From Meconema thalassinum (lineage: Eukaryota > Arthropoda > Insecta > Orthoptera > Tettigoniidae): DNA of 64,000 nucleotides. Below the pieces are notes generated by a model. That model saw only the letters and a program-made list of their open reading frames with translations, was not told where the DNA came from and searched no databases. Shown one piece after another: positions 9,736 to 21,259 of this stretch (position 1 is its first letter; each line of letters starts with the position of its first letter). The translations under genes and the position numbers were made by a program. The stretch spans positions 234,318,556 to 234,382,555 of the forward strand of contig OX336398.1 in the NCBI GenBank assembly GCA_946902985.2. Direction: 5' to 3'.

Positions 9736-11341
9736 TATTTAAATAAGGCCATGAACATTTTTCCTCAATCCCCTATTTCTCTTTCCTAACCTCTTACTAA
9801 CAATCCGTAATAAACTTTCAAATTTAGGTCTGTTTCAATAAGGTGTCACTCTATGAAGTGCCCTTCCATTTTGCTTGTTTATCATTAAGTAATTGCTGTA
9901 TAATTACGTGTTTTATACACGTTTCAAACTTACATTGTTTCTCCCTTCAAATCAGGGAAAACAATTCTTTCAACTCTTGTGTGAGTTATTTTTAGGTCTC
10001 ACTAAATGGAAACTGCCCCATTTGGCTCGTGATTCCTATCTAAAATATAGGAGGTCGAGAACCTTCCTTTTGATTATCTCTTCAGGTTTCACAGTAAGTG
10101 ACCTGCCCTCTTTTGTATAATTCTCATATAGTAATTCTGTTTAAATATAAGAAGTTGTAGGAACTTCTATTTTATTCTTTATGTTTCCCTTATGGTTATT
10201 TTCGAAGTTGTTATACTCTCTAGAATATTCTTTCAGAAATTTCTTATAGTACACTCCTTGTACTCAATTTAATGTTTAAACTTTAATCATTTCATTGCCT
10301 TTTTAAAATCTTACAAAGATTTTAGTACCAGGTTTAAAACCTTAAGAATTATTATTTGCCTGGAGCAATTTCTAAATGTTGTCGGAGGTCTGCGACCCCA
10401 AATTGTTAATAAGATTGAAACATATTTAATTGTTAAAGATATCAACTTCCTCTAATTTGTTAAATAAATTAAGAGTTTCTTTTTTGCTTTTTCATTTTTC
10501 TAATACAACGGGTAAGCAAGATCCTGTCCTCCTTGGCTCTCCCTACTTGATGCCATTAAAACCATTAATAGGGCTTTCACCACTCGTTGCATTTGAGCAA
10601 GAACTCTTAGTAGTAACCTCACTAAAGATTCTTTTAGCTTTAATAGCTAATTCTAATTGGCCAGTAAGGCAAGTAAAGCTCGCTACGCCAGCTACCTGCT
10701 TGTGGAGATTCTCTCCGAAAACTTATGGTCAGTTTTCCAAAAAATAAGTGTTTCTTTTTGTCTAAACTTTTAGCCGGCTCCTCGCCGAGTAAAAGTTTAG
10801 CTATTTCTAAATGCAACCATTGGCTTATTCAACAAAATTACTCCCCAGGTTATAATCTTTTATCATTTTCCTTCCTGGAAGCACTGGGTCGCTTTTCTCA
10901 GGAACTCTATAATTTCGAAAATTGGAAATACCAAACTTGATTTAAATCATTGGCATTCTTCGAATTATTTCGCAAAACGAATTTCTTTGAAAAACCTTAC
11001 AATAAATTTTTTGCTCTTAGTTTTGCCAGACCATCACCTTTCCCCATAGTAGTCTTATACATGCTTGGGAGGAAATACACTACAGCCTCTCTCTTGCAAA
11101 TCGCCCAAGTCTCATCTGCGGTTCCCGTTAGCTTCGACCAAGCTCGTACCTACTTTAGGTATCAGAGAGTTAATTTCCAGTGGCAACTGCCTCTAAAGGT
11201 ATTTAAAGTTAAATTTACAACTCTTGTGGGACTCTCCTCCTATTTTTCTATCCTTTTTCTCCAATCCAAAACCTACTTCCCTTTTTTTTTTAATCATCTT
11301 CCCTTGGTGGGTGGGTTATTCCTTAGCCTATAATCTACCCA

Positions 11342-11690
11342 CGTGGTAAGTGATCTTTGAAAGGCGGCAAAAATACGATACGCATGTTATACGATGTTGG
11401 CATGTCAAAGAACGCATTTGAATTCAGTAGGCCGAGTTCATAATGGCAAAATTAATCTCGGGAGTTTCCGCCGACACAAAGTTCCTAATTTCTCTATTAG
11501 AATGTGCTATAATGTTCAAAGAGCTTAGATATCTATTATCTAACCTCCTTGACTTTCATAGTGATTCAAGGAACAACAAAATTCGACATGCAAGCTACCC
11601 TCTGGGTGTCAAATTACAAAGCTTGCACCAGGCACCCGAGGCCATACGATATTATTATTATTATTAATATTATTATTAATTATTACTTTA
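11342..11690. other. 3' flank of the BEL/Pao element, no gene; ends in an (ATT)n tract
   Basis: No convincing coding sequence was found. From about 11647 the sequence runs into ATT repeats, preceded by GCACCAGGCACCCGAGGCC, which looks like the 3' end of an old non-LTR element with a simple-repeat tail, but no protein supports this. Confidence 0.4.
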
Positions 11691-12515
11691 TTATATATTC
11701 TAACATAAATATTCATAAATATCTGTCAAGATTCCGTCAGTTGAATTCTTCTTTTTGGGAATTGTGTGGGCTGAGCATTTGATCTCTACCCAATGACGAA
11801 TCCCAAATCTTTGAAACATTGTTTATCCTGAAGTAGCACCAACAGATAGCGCACAGGTACTAGGTTGGATCATTTTGTTATTTTGGTCAAATAACACAAA
11901 ATAGGCTGTTACAAACGCTTTAAAATTAAAATGTATCGTATTATCAACTAGTTACTCTTCAGATTCGATGTGTATAGAATGTCAACGGAAGGCAAATCAA
12001 TGGAGTCCGAAATAGAACAGTTATGACATCTCGCGGAAACGTATTGCGTAGGAATTGCATTTACTGAACAGAGAGCTTGATTATAATTTCCGTGGAACTA
12101 ATGTCATACCACTGCTTCCTCCATGATGTTCTGGTGTGTTTATGTCAACAACAGCATTCACTAAAATTGTCGGCGTAGTCTTAAGAATGCCTAGAAATTG
12201 GAGTTGCGGATATTAAGGTACAGTGCTATATATTTTGCAACATTGCCCAGTTTGTTTATGCATTGTAACTACAATGGTTGATCCAATATAGGCCACATTG
12301 TCAACTTTCAAATCATGTAATTCATGTCCGACATGTTGGATTTTGAGTGCATGTCAGAAGCTATCCTTACGTAATTGGTCAATGAATGAAAATATTGAGC
12401 TCTGATTGGTTGGAGCAACTGTTATAATGAAAAGTATTACTTTAATGACACCCATTATAATACAGATTTCTCACATATAATATTTACATAACGACATCAT
12501 CGAACATAAAACAAA
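11690..12515 (-). repeat. Inverted, diverged copy of the repeat family at 36255-36975
   Basis: Read on the minus strand, landmarks recur in the order seen at 36.3-37.0 kb: TTATGTTCGA at the end near 12505, CATTATAAT, CCAATCAGAGCTC, CATGTCGGACATGAATTACATGATTTGAAAG (split here as CATGTCGGACATGAATTAC and the rest), GGGATCAACCAT, GCACTGTACCTTAATATC, and AATATTTATGTTA. The terminal hairpin present in the other two copies is missing. No coding potential is visible; it is a non-autonomous repeat of unknown class. Confidence 0.75.
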
Positions 12516-14639
12516 TTTTCAACATCACCCTCAACAGTAAAAACAAGTCCAATAGGATACAGTAAACTGAAGAAGACCCCCACGATGCACGACATGAATG
12601 ATCAGGTTAAATTTAGATAAACCATAATGAAACATAAATTTGAATAAGAACTGCTACCTAAGATGCCAGGAATAAATTGGACGGACGAACTGAAGGAAGG
12701 ACATAATGCAAGAATGAAGAGGATTTGGGAAGGACGTCGCCGCAAGACTGGGTTGTCAAGTTCAGACGCTCTCTTAAAAGGGAATGTGCGATAGTAATGA
12801 TGATAATAATAATAATTGTACCCACAAGCTACCTTAAGAAACACTAACAGATAAGCAATAAATAACCCTACAAGAAATTTAAAAATAAATAAGAACAAAG
12901 AGTAACTAGGGTTTGTGTGTGGAACGGCTGGACAAATTACCATACCCGAGTTGTAATTAAGTTGAGAGAAGAGCACTAAATCTAAGATTGAAGAAAACAC
13001 GAAGCATGTTTCATAATATAAAATATAATTAAAGTGAACTATAGTGAAGTGTAGCAAGTGGAGTAAAAACTTGTACACAACTCCTTAGGACTTGCTCGCC
13101 TAACGAGTTTAAACCAGAGCACGTCCCTGTTCGCAGGAGGCCTTTGCCCTTATGGGATTCTCTAGGCTATATTTATATAAATGAGAGGACAATTTTACAT
13201 GCATGTTTAAAAGATGGGCATAACATAAAATATAAACATAAAGAAAACAAATTAATTGAAATTAAGAAGCAAGGAACCCACAAGTGGGAAGGAGAAGTAC
13301 GTCGACCGAAGAACAAATTATATTCCAGATCAGTAGAATTAGATCTCAATAAAATGCATCCACGAAAATCTTCGAAGTAATGACAACGTCAAAGCGTTTA
13401 GAGAATATTTCCTTCAAATAAATTGAAAGAGTCTTTAAATCAATTAATTATTCACGACCAACTTCAAATACGTGCGTACAGCAAGCAATTGCAAAATGAC
13501 TGACCACAACTCGACTGGAAAAAAATTACCCACATTTTTTCCAAGAGAAACATGAAAAAATTAACAATCCCGAAGTTGTTTCCAGGCAACGGACGAAATA
13601 ATAAAATACATATCATAAGAAGTGATATATTAAACAGAGTCTATAAGAGACCAAACTAAATGAGACGAGGAAAAGAAAATTAATTTTTACGAAAATATTT
13701 TAAGGTTAGGGAAATTCCTCGCTCAACACAAAATGAGATCTGAACGTTACACAGCTCGGCACGTCAGAAATAAAAGATTAAACACAGCCCCTAAAATACA
13801 TATAAATATATGTCTTACATCAGATTAAAAAATTAAGTTATTGGTACCTTCATTTCATGCTAGGCCCACTCGGTTCTCCAAGCCAAGAGACTTACCAATA
13901 GCAAAATAAATGCCAACTGCACCAAGATAATTATTCAACAGCTCTAGACTGCAACATAAAAATATGAAGAATAATACCAACACAGTATACTCGTACCGAC
14001 GACCAATTCACCTTTTCAGGTCACAAGTAGTTCCAATAACTTTTAACACATAACCAAACTTAATAGATGTACTCCTGTTGTAGCCAAACTTCATACATTA
14101 CGTATTCCTTCATGTCTACATATTTAACCCGATGATAAAGATTTACCTTCGGCGGACGGTAAATGTACATCACGCAGTGATGAAATAATATCGGGGAAAG
14201 GAGATTTACCTGGCCTAACGGCCAGATAATCCCCGTTTTACACCAGAGATTTAGATCTCACATCTCTTCCACTTGTAAAAATTCCTTCAACTTACTTTTG
14301 TTTTCGTCAACAACGAAGACAATAATAGTTCGTTCGGGCACCAACGGACCCGATCGGCAAGCTTCGTACACTTCAAAAATTAAGTTCCAACTTTTGCCAC
14401 TAGGTCGACCCATCTACTGGACAGAGACTCGCCGAGGTACAAACATGTCGAGGTACAAAAACATTTGCCACTAGATCGAGCCATCGACAGTACAGAACCT
14501 CGCGGAAGTTAGCGAGATACAAGTTTAGACAGACAATTATAGGTACAGGGAAGGTCAGGATAGCACCAACAACCGCCCGCGGAGCGGTTTGGATGCGAGC
14601 TAATTTTATTACGGGTCAATAATAATAATAATAATAATT
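12516..14639. other. AT-rich intergenic sequence without a recognisable gene
   Basis: Short frames at 12602-13078 (minus) and 13144-13380 (plus) show no family resemblance. A short tandem duplication is visible: about 50 bases starting TTGCCACTAG at 14394 recur at 14464 with several changes. An (AATAAT)n tract lies at 12808-12820. A further (AAT)n tract at 14621-14637 is probably the tail of the minus-strand RTE-like fragment next door. Confidence 0.5.
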
Positions 14640-15345
14640 TAAAAATCAACGTCAAGTGCTTTTGCGGATGACCTAGCGATCTTTTTTCTTTCCTAGCGTT
14701 TATCCCAGTACGGGGTCCGCTGCTCTAGTACATCTTCTCCACTTTTTCCTGTCGTTGACATCTGCAGGTTGTATGCCAACATCGTGCATATCCGTCTTAA
14801 TGTTGTCGATCCAACGCTTCGCAGGTCGTCCGCGTGGTCGCATTCCACCTGGGTCCAGTTTGAAAGCTACGGCATTCTCATAACATGACCATGCCAACGG
14901 AGACGAGCTTCCCTCCCTTTCTCAGTAATTGGTGAGACAACTAACTGTTGTCGAACATCTGTATTTCTGACACGGTCATATCTAGTCAGTCCAAGCGTCC
15001 AACGGAGCATCTTCATTTCCATCGTGTGCAGAGCCTGTTCGTGTTTCTTGTCATTGGCCGGGATTCTGTCCCATAAATATTGCTGCCGGACGTACAACTG
15101 TCTTATAAACTTTTGCCTTTAGGTATTTAGGGATCTTTTTGTCGCAGAGGACACCAGTGAGCTGTTTCCATTTGAGCCAGGCCTCGCCCGAATATCTAAA
15201 GTGACATCACCATTTGACGTGATAACCGACCCTAGATATTTAAAGTTATTTGTCTTGGGCAGATCTTGATCGCTAATTTGGACAGTGCCGTCGGTTTGCG
15301 TGTCAAATTCAAGATATTCTGTCTTTTGGATGTTAAGGCGCAGCG
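14640..15345 (-). pseudogene. RTE-like non-LTR retrotransposon, 3' part of reverse transcriptase ORF, frameshifted
   Basis: Minus-strand translation gives the C-terminal part of a non-LTR reverse transcriptase protein: a KYLGS stretch near the 15.2-kb end, then YDRVRNTDVRQQL, RLRWHGHVMRMP and GRPAKRWIDNIKTDM, the arginine-rich tail typical of RTE-related elements. The reading frame shifts at about 14.88 kb and another break lies near 15.1-15.2 kb. The catalytic RT core is absent, as in a 5'-truncated insertion. The 3' end on this strand runs into (ATT)n at 14621-14637, a usual tail for this group. Confidence 0.82.
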
Positions 15346-15508
15346 ATCATCACTAAGAATAAGGAGAAAGCTTAATATGCTGTCGAGAGTTTACATAGTA
15401 TAGGATGACTGGCTGGCCTTCATATACCATTTGAAAACCTAAGTAGGCCTATATGAGGGACTTTCGGGAAAACTGTAAGGAAGATAACATTGAAACAGCA
15501 TAGCTATT

Positions 15509-15615
15509 TATTTATTTATTTATCGTCTGGCTTTTAGTGCCTAGGGTGGGCAACAACATGTTTGGCTCGCCAGAGGCTGTAGCTGCTTCCAGCGGACACC
15601 CATAGGGTGAGCTAC
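15509..15615 (-). repeat. 3' fragment of SINE family B
   Basis: On the minus strand this matches the 3' part of the full SINE at 45753-46097 (shared landmarks TAGCTCACCC, GGTGTCC, AGCAGCTACA, TGGCGAGCC, AACATGT, CACTAAAAGCC). The TTTATTTATTTA run at 15504-15522 would be its A-rich tail. The tRNA-like head is missing. Confidence 0.75.
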
Positions 15616-15624
15616 AAGTTCAGT

Positions 15625-16350
15625 TCAATTTCAAGTGGTTCCAACAGCATACGGACGATCTCACAGGTATCCTCATTTAAATACCTTGGAGAAATACCTT
15701 TAGGATTGGACAATTTGACCAACACAGAGAGAACCTGAAGACCTCAAAGGGCATTCAGACTAACGTGGAATCACTATAATAAAAGAGTGACCTCACATAA
15801 TGCAAAATCAAAGCATTACAAACCCGTTGTTCTCCAAGAATCTCTATGCGCTTCAGAAACCATAACTTTGGGAGGCCATTCAAAAATTGCAGACATTGAA
15901 AAGCAAGAACGCAAAATTCTTAGAAAATATTAGGCCCTACACAAGAAAATGTAATTTGGATCAAGATACGGACTGCAGGTCTCTATAGTCTCACAGACAC
16001 TGGTCAAAGGAGACGGTTGGGCACATATTCAGGACGGCCAACAATAGACTAAAAAAATATTAATCAATATACGAGTATTTAATACAAAACAATTCCTGGA
16101 TAAATTGGCTTGGGGAAGCAAGGCGGGAGCTGAATGACAACATAATGAAAAACCGATAATTCCTCAGAACGTCTGTAAATAAACACACATTTAGGGTGGA
16201 ATCTATCAGCAGGACTGGTACAGGATGGACACAGCGACACATCATAGTGGGTTCATGAAGCGATTTTTTTTTTGGGAGAAGACGAAGGCAAAAGTCATCA
16301 AGCCAACTAACAAGTTCCAATGCACTCTACGAATGAGTCTAACGAAGAAA
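15625..16350 (+). pseudogene. Decayed non-LTR reverse transcriptase C-terminal region
   Basis: Plus-strand translation shows, through several stops and frame changes, the C-terminal region of a non-LTR RT protein: KYLGEIP near 15685, AFRLTWNHYNKR near 15750, ASETITLGG near 15855, and IADIEKQERKILRKY near 15890. These segments (KYLG, YASET-like, EKQERKILRKI) are typical landmarks downstream of the YADD box. No catalytic box is retained. The sequence runs straight into the (GAAA)n array, which may have grown from its 3' end. Confidence 0.65.
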
Positions 16351-16375
16351 GAGAGACAGAAAGAAAAAGGAAGGA

Positions 16376-16415
<40 letters not shown>

Positions 16416-16865
16416 AAAAGGGAGGAAAGAAAGAAAGTAAGAAAGAGAGACAGAAAGAAATAGGAAGGAAAGAAAGAAAGAAAGAAAGAAAGAAATAAGG
16501 AAAGACAGAATGATAGAAAGAAAGAAAGAAAGAAAGAAGGAAAGACAGAAAGAAAGAAAGAAAGAAAGAAAGACAGAAAGAAAGAAGGAAGGAAAAAAGA
16601 AAGACAGAAAAAATAAGGAAGGAAGGAAAGAAAGAAAGAAAGAAAAAAGACAGAAAAAAGATGGAAGGAAAGACAGAAAGAAAGAAAGAAGGAAATACAG
16701 AAAGAAAGAAGGAACGAAGGAAAGACAGAAAGAAAGAAGGTAAGAATGAAAGACAGACAGAAAAAAAGACAGAAAGAAAGAAAGAAGGAAAGAAAGAAAG
16801 AAAGAAAGAAAGAAAGACAGAAAGAAAGAAAGAAGGAAAGAAAGAAAGAAAGACAGAAAGAAGGA

Positions 16866-16897
<32 letters not shown>

Positions 16898-16954
16898 AGG
16901 ACAGAAAGAAGGAAAGAAAGAAAGAAAGAAAGAAGGAAAGAAAGAAAGAAGGAC

Positions 16955-16993
<39 letters not shown>

Positions 16994-16998
16994 AGGAC

Positions 16999-17045
<47 letters not shown>

Positions 17046-17186
17046 AGGAAAGAAAGGAAGAAACACAGAAAGAAAGAAAGACAGAAAGAAAGAAAGAAAG
17101 AAAGAAAGAAGGAAAGAAAGGAAGAAACACAGAATGAAAGAAAGAAAGAAAGAAAGAAAGACAGAAGGAAAGAAAGGAAGAAACAC

Positions 17187-17221
<35 letters not shown>

Positions 17222-17341
17222 AAAAAGAAAGAAAGAAAGAAGGTAAGAAAGAAAGAAAGAAAGAAAGACAGAAGGAAAGAAAGGAAGAAACACAGAAAGA
17301 AAGAAAGAAAGAAAGACAGAAGGAAAGAAAGGAAGAAACAC

Positions 17342-17380
<39 letters not shown>

Positions 17381-17383
17381 ATG
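16344..17383. repeat. (GAAA)n-type purine array, about 1 kb
   Basis: Nearly continuous AAAG units with scattered GGAA and ACAG variants. Purines dominate; the only pyrimidines are isolated C or T bases. Near the right end a composite variant (GGAAGAAACACAG) recurs at about 17057, 17120, 17177, 17286 and 17330, so the end grew by duplicating larger blocks. Long open frames here encode only FLSF or KKER repeats and are artefacts. Confidence 0.97.
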
Positions 17384-17898
17384 ATTAAATAATAATAACA
17401 ATAGTAGCCTATATTAATTATAATAACATGATATCAAGAACGCTGGAAGCGAATGGGAAAGATAGCTACTTGGTTTCTATGCTTCTAATCGCACAGTAGC
17501 TCACAATCGCAGTCCTGGCTGACGATATAAAGGCACCTCGCAATTTATTGTTCAAACAGTGTCCACCTGGAAATAAGCACTCTTGGATTAGTGTACTACG
17601 AATCGATTGTTGGTCCTGTCTGATTGAACATATATCGGGATTGAAATATGCCTTTCTGCACCGCCGGACGTGTGATAGCACTTTTACGGGCTTACACCAG
17701 AAACTGTGTCCATTTCATTACAGAGAAGAGGGTTGGAATGTATTTGATTCAATTACAGTAAACTTCAACTGGAAGTGATATCGAACCCTCACACAAGCGC
17801 CTTAATTAATATTCTAGCTTACAATCGGTCAACACAAGAATCATTACCATTACTGGAATATGTGGAAAATAACCAGAAATAAATTACATGAAGATTTA
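17384..17898. other. No gene seen
   Basis: AT-rich sequence between the (GAAA)n array and the transposon end at 17901. Short frames on both strands near 17466-17778 resemble nothing I recognise. Confidence 0.4.
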
Positions 17899-18003
17899 TA
17901 CAGGGTGTCTCAAAACTTTTGGGTTAAATTTATACAGATGTTAGAGAGTTCTCAACGGAATATATTGAGATAGGGAACCAATGGGCGAAAATGCATTTTA
18001 TTT

Positions 18004-18487
18004 GTAGCATGCTGAGCTTCTATGCCCCAGGTTGCGGGTTCAAACCCGGCCGAAGTCGTCGGATTTTTAAGAGCGTTAAAAATCCTTCAGTATGCCTTCC
18101 TTCGGAGGGGAAGTAAATCCGGCGGACCCATGTCATAGATTTATGACATGATAAAGAACCTTCCTATAATTACACTTGTGTGGTTATATTTGACTAACGC
18201 ACTTAGGTCCCAACTTTCGTCGCCTGGAGCCGACAGTGGTGGAATCTAGTAACACATTTCAGGACTAGTTGTCATTGACGGTGGAGTTTGGTAGCAAAAG
18301 TAGGAACTACTTGAAAAATTGTATGTTTGCAGTCCTTACTTGAATTACTGTAAAACAGATGACACACACTAATACAGCCATCACATCACAATTAACACCG
18401 GTTATCAGACAGATACTACACACACCCAAAGCTCACGGGGCTACATGACCGCGTTGTTGCAGCCCTAAACTGAGGAACGAACGAAAG
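18004..18487 (+). repeat. SINE family C, 5'-truncated copy
   Basis: Matches 60109-60601 over its length (GTTCAAAC box-B-like motif, GTCGTCGGAT, CAGTATGCCTTCCTTCGG, GGGGCTACATGACCGCGTTGT, CTGAGGAACGAACGAA). The tRNA-like A box is lost. The end, AACGAACGAA, corresponds to the (AACC)n tail of the other copy. Confidence 0.85.
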
Positions 18488-18499
18488 TGATGACCGCCA

Positions 18500-18749
18500 G
18501 TCTCAATGCACATTTTGCAACGGCACATCAAGTTTTCTACACCCTCTCAAAGATCCCTGGTGTCTGTTGTACAAGGATACAGCCAGCTTTAACCATAGGA
18601 AACAGGTTTTCATGCGTTTCTACTGGGATTTCATACACCAACAACTTGACATAACCCCATTGGAAAGAATCCAGAGGTCTGAAATCAGGCGATCGCGCCG
18701 GCCATCGAACAGGACTTCCAATCCAACGATGGGGGAACGTGTTGTGCAT
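18500..18749 (-). pseudogene. Mariner-like transposase C-terminal fragment
   Basis: Seventy open residues at 18537-18749 contain HRWIGSPVRWPARSPDFRPLD, split here only for reference as HRWIG and PARSPDFRPLD, which align with GQWIG and PARFPDLTPLD of the transposase at 8960-9589. The third catalytic aspartate is present; the first two are not. DSFQWGYVK replaces the usual DFFLWG-V motif, showing decay. This is a different, older family from the 8.8-kb element, as the terminal sequences differ. Confidence 0.75.
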
Positions 18750-18892
18750 GTGCTCGCGGACTAGTATTCCTCGTTAATTTGTCAAGTTGTTGTTGTTGTT
18801 GTTGTTGTTTGAATTTGGACGTGAAGGTGTTTTGTCTGATAACCTGTCTTGTTGTTATGGCTGTACTAGTGTGTTACTTGGGGGATTGGGAA

Positions 18893-19095
18893 AGAGGTGG
18901 CCGTGGCTTTACGTTAGGGACTATTTCATAATTTTCCTGGAGTAGAAGTGGGAGGAACACTTCCAGGATGGCTGAGGTGGGAATCGAACTGTCCTCGCCT
19001 CAAGAGGCTGAGTACACCGCGTCAGTCCAGCCTTTAAACCAGGATTAAAATCTCTTGGCAGAGCCGGGAACCCAACCCGGACCTTCGGGGTGAAT
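18893..19095 (-). repeat. Old tRNA-headed SINE, related to family A
   Basis: On the minus strand a box-B-like GGGTTGGGTTCCCGGCTC is followed by GCCAAGAGATTTTAAT and GTGTACTCAGCCTCTTGAGGCGAG, parallel to GGGTTCGATTCCCGGCTC, AGGGATTTTAGAAAC and GTGCACTCAACCTCGTGAGG in the SINE at 45294-45599. The far end (GGCCGTGGCTTTACGTTAGG) also recurs at 59045-59065. Divergence is high. Confidence 0.6.
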
Positions 19096-19782
19096 TTGCT
19101 GATTATTGTGGATGCATAAAACGCGCAGAGAGTGAACAGTGGAGAATACCCTTTAAAGAAAGTGGGCCCGAGGGATTTATAGTTGTTTCAATTAAGGCTT
19201 AGGACTTCATGGTCAACGTCCTGGGTAATTACGAGGTCTACCTCGACTTCTCTTACCATCTACAGCCGAACTCAGTAACCTCTTAGGTAATCTCTCCTCC
19301 CCCTCTCCACCCCACTATCTGAGTCGGTTCAAACGAACAGCCTGATCAAACGTGTCCTTTTTAACTTAGCCTTTATCTCTTCATTACAATTAGAGCTACC
19401 TTCCTGCCATTGCTCCCATCTATTTGTCCCAGCAATCGTTCGTGCTACCATCATATCAGACACGTCTATAGGGGTACCAGGTAGAAAAGACTGTTGGAGG
19501 CGGAGCTCGCATTACGTAGCTGCTGAAGGGCTTCCCCCTCCATACACGACTTCGGGAGGTCCAGCGGCAAGGACAACGAAGCAAGTAGCAGCGAGAAAGT
19601 GATACACTTCCCCTACCTGACGCATATGCGCAGATGAAGGACTAGCTGTTGAGAGGCAAGGGAGCTGGAAACACTCTCCCCTACTTTGTTGCGCTTGCGC
19701 ATTGAAACATTCTTTTCTACCTGGTCACTCTATAGCTTATATGAAGGCCTTATTTCAGTAGTAGTAAAATTTCACTTTTAAA
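19096..19782. repeat. Repeat-derived sequence without a gene
   Basis: 19120-19240 resembles 47330-47430 (GAGAGTGAACAGTGG, GGGATTTAT, GGGTAATTACGAGG). The rest, up to 19782, is GC-richer than its surroundings and shows no coding signal that I can support. Confidence 0.45.
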
Positions 19783-20150
19783 ATGAAGGGAATTATCCTC
19801 TTTTTTTCTGAAAGAAGAAGCCTATGCATCCATTATAGAAACGTTTATCTTCCCGTGTTAGTGAAAGTCACCTCCAATTCCCTAGGACACACTTTGAGGA
19901 GAGAAGGAGACAGTTTAGAAAAGACCATTCTAAAAGGCAAAATTGAAAGTACCAGTCCAAGAGCTAGAACAACAAGTAGAGGGTTAGACCAAGCAAAGAA
20001 GATCACCGGCCTACCTCTTCACGATATCTTACGAACGGCTGAGGATCGCTTAGGATGGAAACGTCTCGTCAAGGATGTAGTTACTAATGAAGTGAAGAAA
20101 TGAGGTCACGAACCTCAGCAACGAGCAAAACGACTAATGATGATGATCCC
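19783..20150 (+). pseudogene. C-terminal tail of a non-LTR reverse transcriptase ORF with (TGA)n end
   Basis: A 106-residue open frame to 20103 carries GHTLRREGDSLEKTILKGKI, then PRARTTSRGLDQAKKITGLP and RLGWKRLVKDVV. This is the basic tail (GHVLRRE..., GRPR.RW-D) found after the RT domain in RTE-like elements. Most of the element is missing, as expected of a 5'-truncated insertion. The stop is followed by about 40 bases and AATGATGATGAT, a typical short-repeat tail. Confidence 0.75.
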
Positions 20151-21259
20151 CTTTTTCATATAAATGAGAGAAGAAACTATGCATTGTGGTGCACTCCCTT
20201 TGCGGAAGAACATTAGTTAGATGTGTACCATTTTTGAAATACGAGAAAACTGACTTATTAACATGAAGAAAGGATGACACCCTTCTTTTTAAAAGTGGAG
20301 TTGTACCACTATTGAAATAATACCTTCATGTATGAGATATCCTGAGTCTATCTGTAGAATTTTCCGAATTTGACATTCTGAGGGACGCATGAGCTGAGCC
20401 CGTTTTCTTGTCATTCAATGACTTTGGAATGTACCCTCTAAAGCAGATAATTTCAATGCATGGTTCACCAACCTGTAAATAACACTTCGAACCCCTAAAT
20501 TCACACGAAAACTAGAACAAAGTATTCAAAACAAAATTTATCACATTTTTAATAGCAAGGTTCCTCTGTTATTGAAAATTCAAAATGGACATTACACTAT
20601 GAATTTCTCATAAGAAAATATAGTTAAACATTTGAGGTAATTTCAGCACTTTGAAATCATTTCTACTGCATTAAGTCATGAAAAGTAAAAAATGAAATGT
20701 TGGAAAACTGGAATCTACTGTAATCATTTTCACACCTCTGTAAATGCCAGAATTTATGATAACATTTTATCAGAAAGACAATAAAAATTGGAGATCGTCG
20801 GTTCTGCACCTCAACGCCTATTTTCACCCTCCTTGTGAGCGGGTCATAGCCGGATTTGTTACCAAACAAGTATATAAACAGATTACAAACATCTCAGAGA
20901 ATGGGTCTCCAACCATAACTCTTTTTCACCAAAATGTGAAGATTGCCGGTTTCGCATCTAGACCCCTAAATTAGTGTATTGTCTCATGGAGTTTAATACG
21001 CGAGGACAAGATATCTTCAAAAGCTGAGCAGCAGATGAAGTTGTCAATCCAACAATTTCCAGAAATAGCACCGCTGGTTGAATTAAAAGACGGAAGATAA
21101 TTATGATATCCCGAAACGCTGTCTATACAGGTAGCATTCCTTGTCTCCTGGCACAGCATGTATGAGTCAACTAAAGATCATCGGTCAGGAGGACTCCTGT
21201 ATATGAAGCGACATTATATTAAACGAAAGAAGAAAGATAGAAATGGACGAGCCAATGCA
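20151..21259. other. No gene seen
   Basis: AT-rich sequence with only short frames on either strand and no family resemblance. It leads directly into the GGAA satellite. Confidence 0.4.

Larger units (their letters stand above)
1..11341 (+). mobile_element. BEL/Pao LTR retrotransposon, nearly complete, 3' LTR split by a mariner-type insert
   Basis: The element reads 5' LTR (first bases lie before the window), primer-binding site, one long gag-pol frame, an untranslated stretch, then a second LTR copy. Position 1 matches 8481, and the match runs to 1956 and 11341 apart from one 905-bp insertion at 8831-9735. By eye the two LTR copies differ at about six substitutions and one T-run length, which fits a young integration. 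The order protease, RT, RNase H, integrase and the DUF1759-type Gag are those of BEL/Pao (Belpaoviridae). No envelope-like frame lies between pol and the 3' LTR. The 5' flank is outside the window, so the target duplication cannot be checked. Confidence 0.96.
8481..11341 (+). repeat. 3' LTR of the BEL/Pao element, interrupted by a Tc1/mariner derivative
   Basis: Matches 1-1956. Removing 8831-9735 plus one TA restores the uninterrupted sequence seen at 347-362 in the 5' LTR. Similarity ends at CTACCCA (11341). The next bases (CGTGG...) are unrelated to the internal region and are therefore genomic flank. Confidence 0.93.
17901..18765 (-). mobile_element. Remnant of a Tc1/mariner-type transposon, one end plus part of the transposase, with a SINE inside
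   Basis: A terminal sequence CAGGGTGTCTCAAAAC begins at 17901 just after TA, the usual mariner target. After about 100 bases a 5'-truncated SINE interrupts it (18004-18487), and then minus-strand transposase coding sequence follows. The opposite end was not found, so the element is truncated around 18.77 kb. Confidence 0.7.

Noticed and set aside
16242..17401. Long overlapping frames of 160-360 residues in the (GAAA)n array
   Set aside because: They translate to FLSF or KKER repeats in all frames, which any AAAG array without TAA/TGA/TAG would give.
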